Assembly: GCA_037893245.1 (NCBI GenBank)
Contig: JBAIAA010000518.1
Span: 620,001 to 684,000, forward strand
DNA length: 64,000 nucleotides
Direction of reading: 5' to 3'
DNA from: Crossaster papposus
Lineage: Eukaryota; Echinodermata; Asteroidea; Velatida; Solasteridae
Part shown: piece after piece, positions 60,501 through 63,500 of the stretch
How the letters are laid out: the number at the start of each line of letters is the position of its first letter
Numbering within the stretch: the stretch's first letter is position 1
Program-made: the position numbers and the translations under genes
The notes under the pieces: model-generated
What the model was told of the DNA's origin: nothing
Databases searched by the model: none
Seen by the model: only the letters and a program-made list of their open reading frames with translations

Positions 60501-63500
60501 CGTGTTGGTGTTGTACTTGTACGTATCCTGCTGCTGCTTGCTGCTCCTCCTCCTCCTCCCCAGTGTCTGTGTCTGCCTCCTGAAAAAGCATAGTCCCGTG
60601 TTGGTGTTGTACTTGTACGTATGCTGCTGCTGCTTGCTGCTCCTCCCCAGTGTCTGTGTCTGCCTCCTGAAAAAGCATCCCGTGTTGGTGTTGTACTTGT
60701 ACGTATCCTGCTGCTGCTTGCTGCTCCTCCCCAGTGTCTGTGTCTGCCTCCTGAAAAAGCATCCTTCACAGCTTGGTATTGAAGAGGTGGTATCCTTCTG
60801 TGGGAAAGCCTGAAGGGATGATCATCCATCAGTGGTATCGTGTGTTTTACTGTTGAGGTCCGGCCAAAGTCGAGTGAGTCAATAGAAAATATGTCTGAAA
60901 ACTTTTGAAGGAGATGGTGAAGTTGTTTTCTCTGGACATCGTTTTCTAAGGTGGACTTGGAAAGGTCGATTGATGGAATAACGCCAACTTCTTCTTCTGT
61001 TGTTTTGATGTTTCTCACATGGACACGAGGGACGTCCCCTTCAAGGTTAGGTGGAGGAGGAAACGCTCCTTTTGTCTCAGTGGTTGATTTAGTGCTGCCA
61101 GTAACCAAAATTTCGTCATGACATAGTGATGAGACTTGGGCTAGTCGACAATTTCTGGTGATGACAAAGGGCTTAGCCGATATGTTGCACATCCTAACTG
61201 GCACTCGCCAGTCACAGCCTCAGTTTGTTCCACCGCAGCTAAACTCAACAGCCCGGCCCCATCAACAGAAAGCAATGGCTGCCCCGAAACCTCAGAAGAC
61301 CAACGATCAAACGACAAGCCATCACCAGACTCAAGATGAGGACGTCCTTCAAAGCCTAGTCAAAAGAGTCGAGCAGCTGTCACTTGAAACAAACTATCTA
61401 CTAAAGCGTTCAATTATTTAACTTTGTAGCGGTGAAACCACGACAGGGCCTTCGACAGGTAGCTGAACGGAATGTTTAGCTGATGTACTGTGGCGATCCT
61501 CGCTAGCAGCAATGTGTTGAGTCGTTGGTAGCTGAAACGGACAAGATCTTCTGGGTGCATAGGGTGGGATCTGCGGTAGCTTGCGTGGCCACGACTATGG
61601 CGACGATGTTCGGATGTCGGACCCGACAGTGGTTAGCCGCGTGTCACCGATGCTGTACGGACAACGGTCTTCAGTTGATGGATCTGGTACCCCCAATGCT
61701 GGCTGGCCGCGGTGTTAGTTCCAAGCCCGGATCTTCCACCAAATGTGACACCTTGTATCGGCGTCGAGAATAGGGAGACTTGGAAGGCCAGCGTTAGCAT
61801 AACATAGACGGTGTTTCTTTATTCTGCGAGTTAGAGTAAAACAGGATCGATGTTACTTGGTCGATTCACTGTGTTTGAATGTGTCACGTACTATTATTTA
61901 GGTAAACAGTTAAAAATACAAACTAAATGTACAGGTAAAGATAAAATTAACAATCTACTTACTTATGTAATCAAATAAATACAACCTCGGTAAATAATAA
62001 GGCAATACTAAATCAATGAGTGAACTATAATCACTAAATGAATGGCGATTCGCGCCAAACGATCGGCGTTGGCTGCCATCTTGCAGCCAACGCCCTATTA
62101 CAAAAAAAACTAGTACATGTCGAAAACGTTGAATATAAATGCAAGATAAGAAAGTGTACAAATAAAAAGTAAGTTGATAATAAATGTGAGAATGAATATC
62201 AGTGAAGATAATTATCAACATGAGAAATAAATTAAGTAGAATATAAATTACCTGCGAGTTAGAGTAAAACAGGATCGATGTTACTTGGTCGATTCACTGT
62301 GTTTGAATGTGTCACGGCAGGAAGACTGCCGGATCTAGTTGAACTACTTTACGATAGGTGGCGGAGTGATATTTGTTATGTAATGATGTTTAAAGGAACT
62401 AATACAAATTAAAGGAACTAATGAAAATTTAAAGGGGGGGGGGGGGTGTATTCTTACCAGCCACACCTATATTCATGACATAGACTCGTTCTTTTCAAAA
62501 TGCTCAGACACTTTACCCGCCGGTGGGATATATGTATGTGTTCCCTAACGACTGGACCATTATAACACAAAAATAACCGACGGTTGAAAAAGGCGACACT
62601 TGCGATTGCCCGGATCACTTGTTTAGTATCGTTTTGCTGTCTCTTCTTCCCTCAGGTCTGAAGGCTGGCTGGCATCTGGAGTACGTGGAGATCGTGGACG
62701 AGAGCAAAGGGCAGACCTACATGTTTCACTGCAATCGCTGGCTGGCGAGAGACGAAGACGACAAGCAGATCATGAGAGAGCTGACGTGCGCAGCGCTGAA
62801 CACCCCTAGAGACGACAAGGAGAAAATCAGTGAGTGTACTGCGCAGCCACAAGGTCGTAACTGTTATCACATCGTCTAGTTTATACACGGCATCTATCGA
62901 CTAAATTATTTAAATATCAGCCTGAACCCCCCTCGGACCGAGTTTTGATACAAATAATCCCGCGCTTTGGCTTGGTGATCATGGCGCGAACTGTTTAAGA
63001 ACAAATAAACCTCCCCCCCCCCCCCCCCCCCCCCCTCTCCCTCCCCTGTTTACTCATATGTGACCTGTCATCACAAAATGAGCGTAAAGTCACACAGAGT
63101 GATTTCCCAGTACGGCCAGTCAAAGTCAAAATTTGAAGGGGTGGTCGATTTTGAGATTATATGGTTTTTTTAAAGACTAAATCCCCAACAATCAATTACC
63201 AATTTTTCAGGACGATCAGATAAAAACAAAATTAGTTTTTGAGACAATTTTGACTATGCCTTTCTATGTCTTTCACACAATTTCTCGCCAGAAATGCTCG
63301 TCTTCTCATAATCTCTGTATTAAGACTCCAGACTAAAAAATTTAACTAAAAAACAATTGAATATCAAACCTCCAAGTGTTATATACCATTGGAAAGCTCT
63401 GTTTCCACAGAATTTAGAAATATACATGTATTACAATTTTTGATTTTGCCGACTTTACGCTCATTTTGTGATGACAGGTCACATATGCAAATTGTGTCTC

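Larger units (their letters stand above)
44217..62469 (-). mobile_element. Tandem array of a defective Ty3/gypsy-like LTR retroelement (six LTRs, five internal regions)
   Basis: LTRs in minus orientation start TGTGGCGGGTAAGAATACAC and end GGTGTCACA. Each internal region starts next to an LTR with TTTGGTGGAAGATCCGGGC (primer-binding region of gypsy type) and ends with the polypurine AAAAAGGGGAGGATAA before the next LTR. The array is flanked by CCTA at 44217-44220 and 62466-62469. Internal regions keep a protease-RT linker with the start of RT and the C-terminus of Pol, but most of RT, RNase H and integrase, and any recognisable gag, are gone. The whole array sits in one LOXHD1 intron, antisense to the gene. 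Confidence 0.88.
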
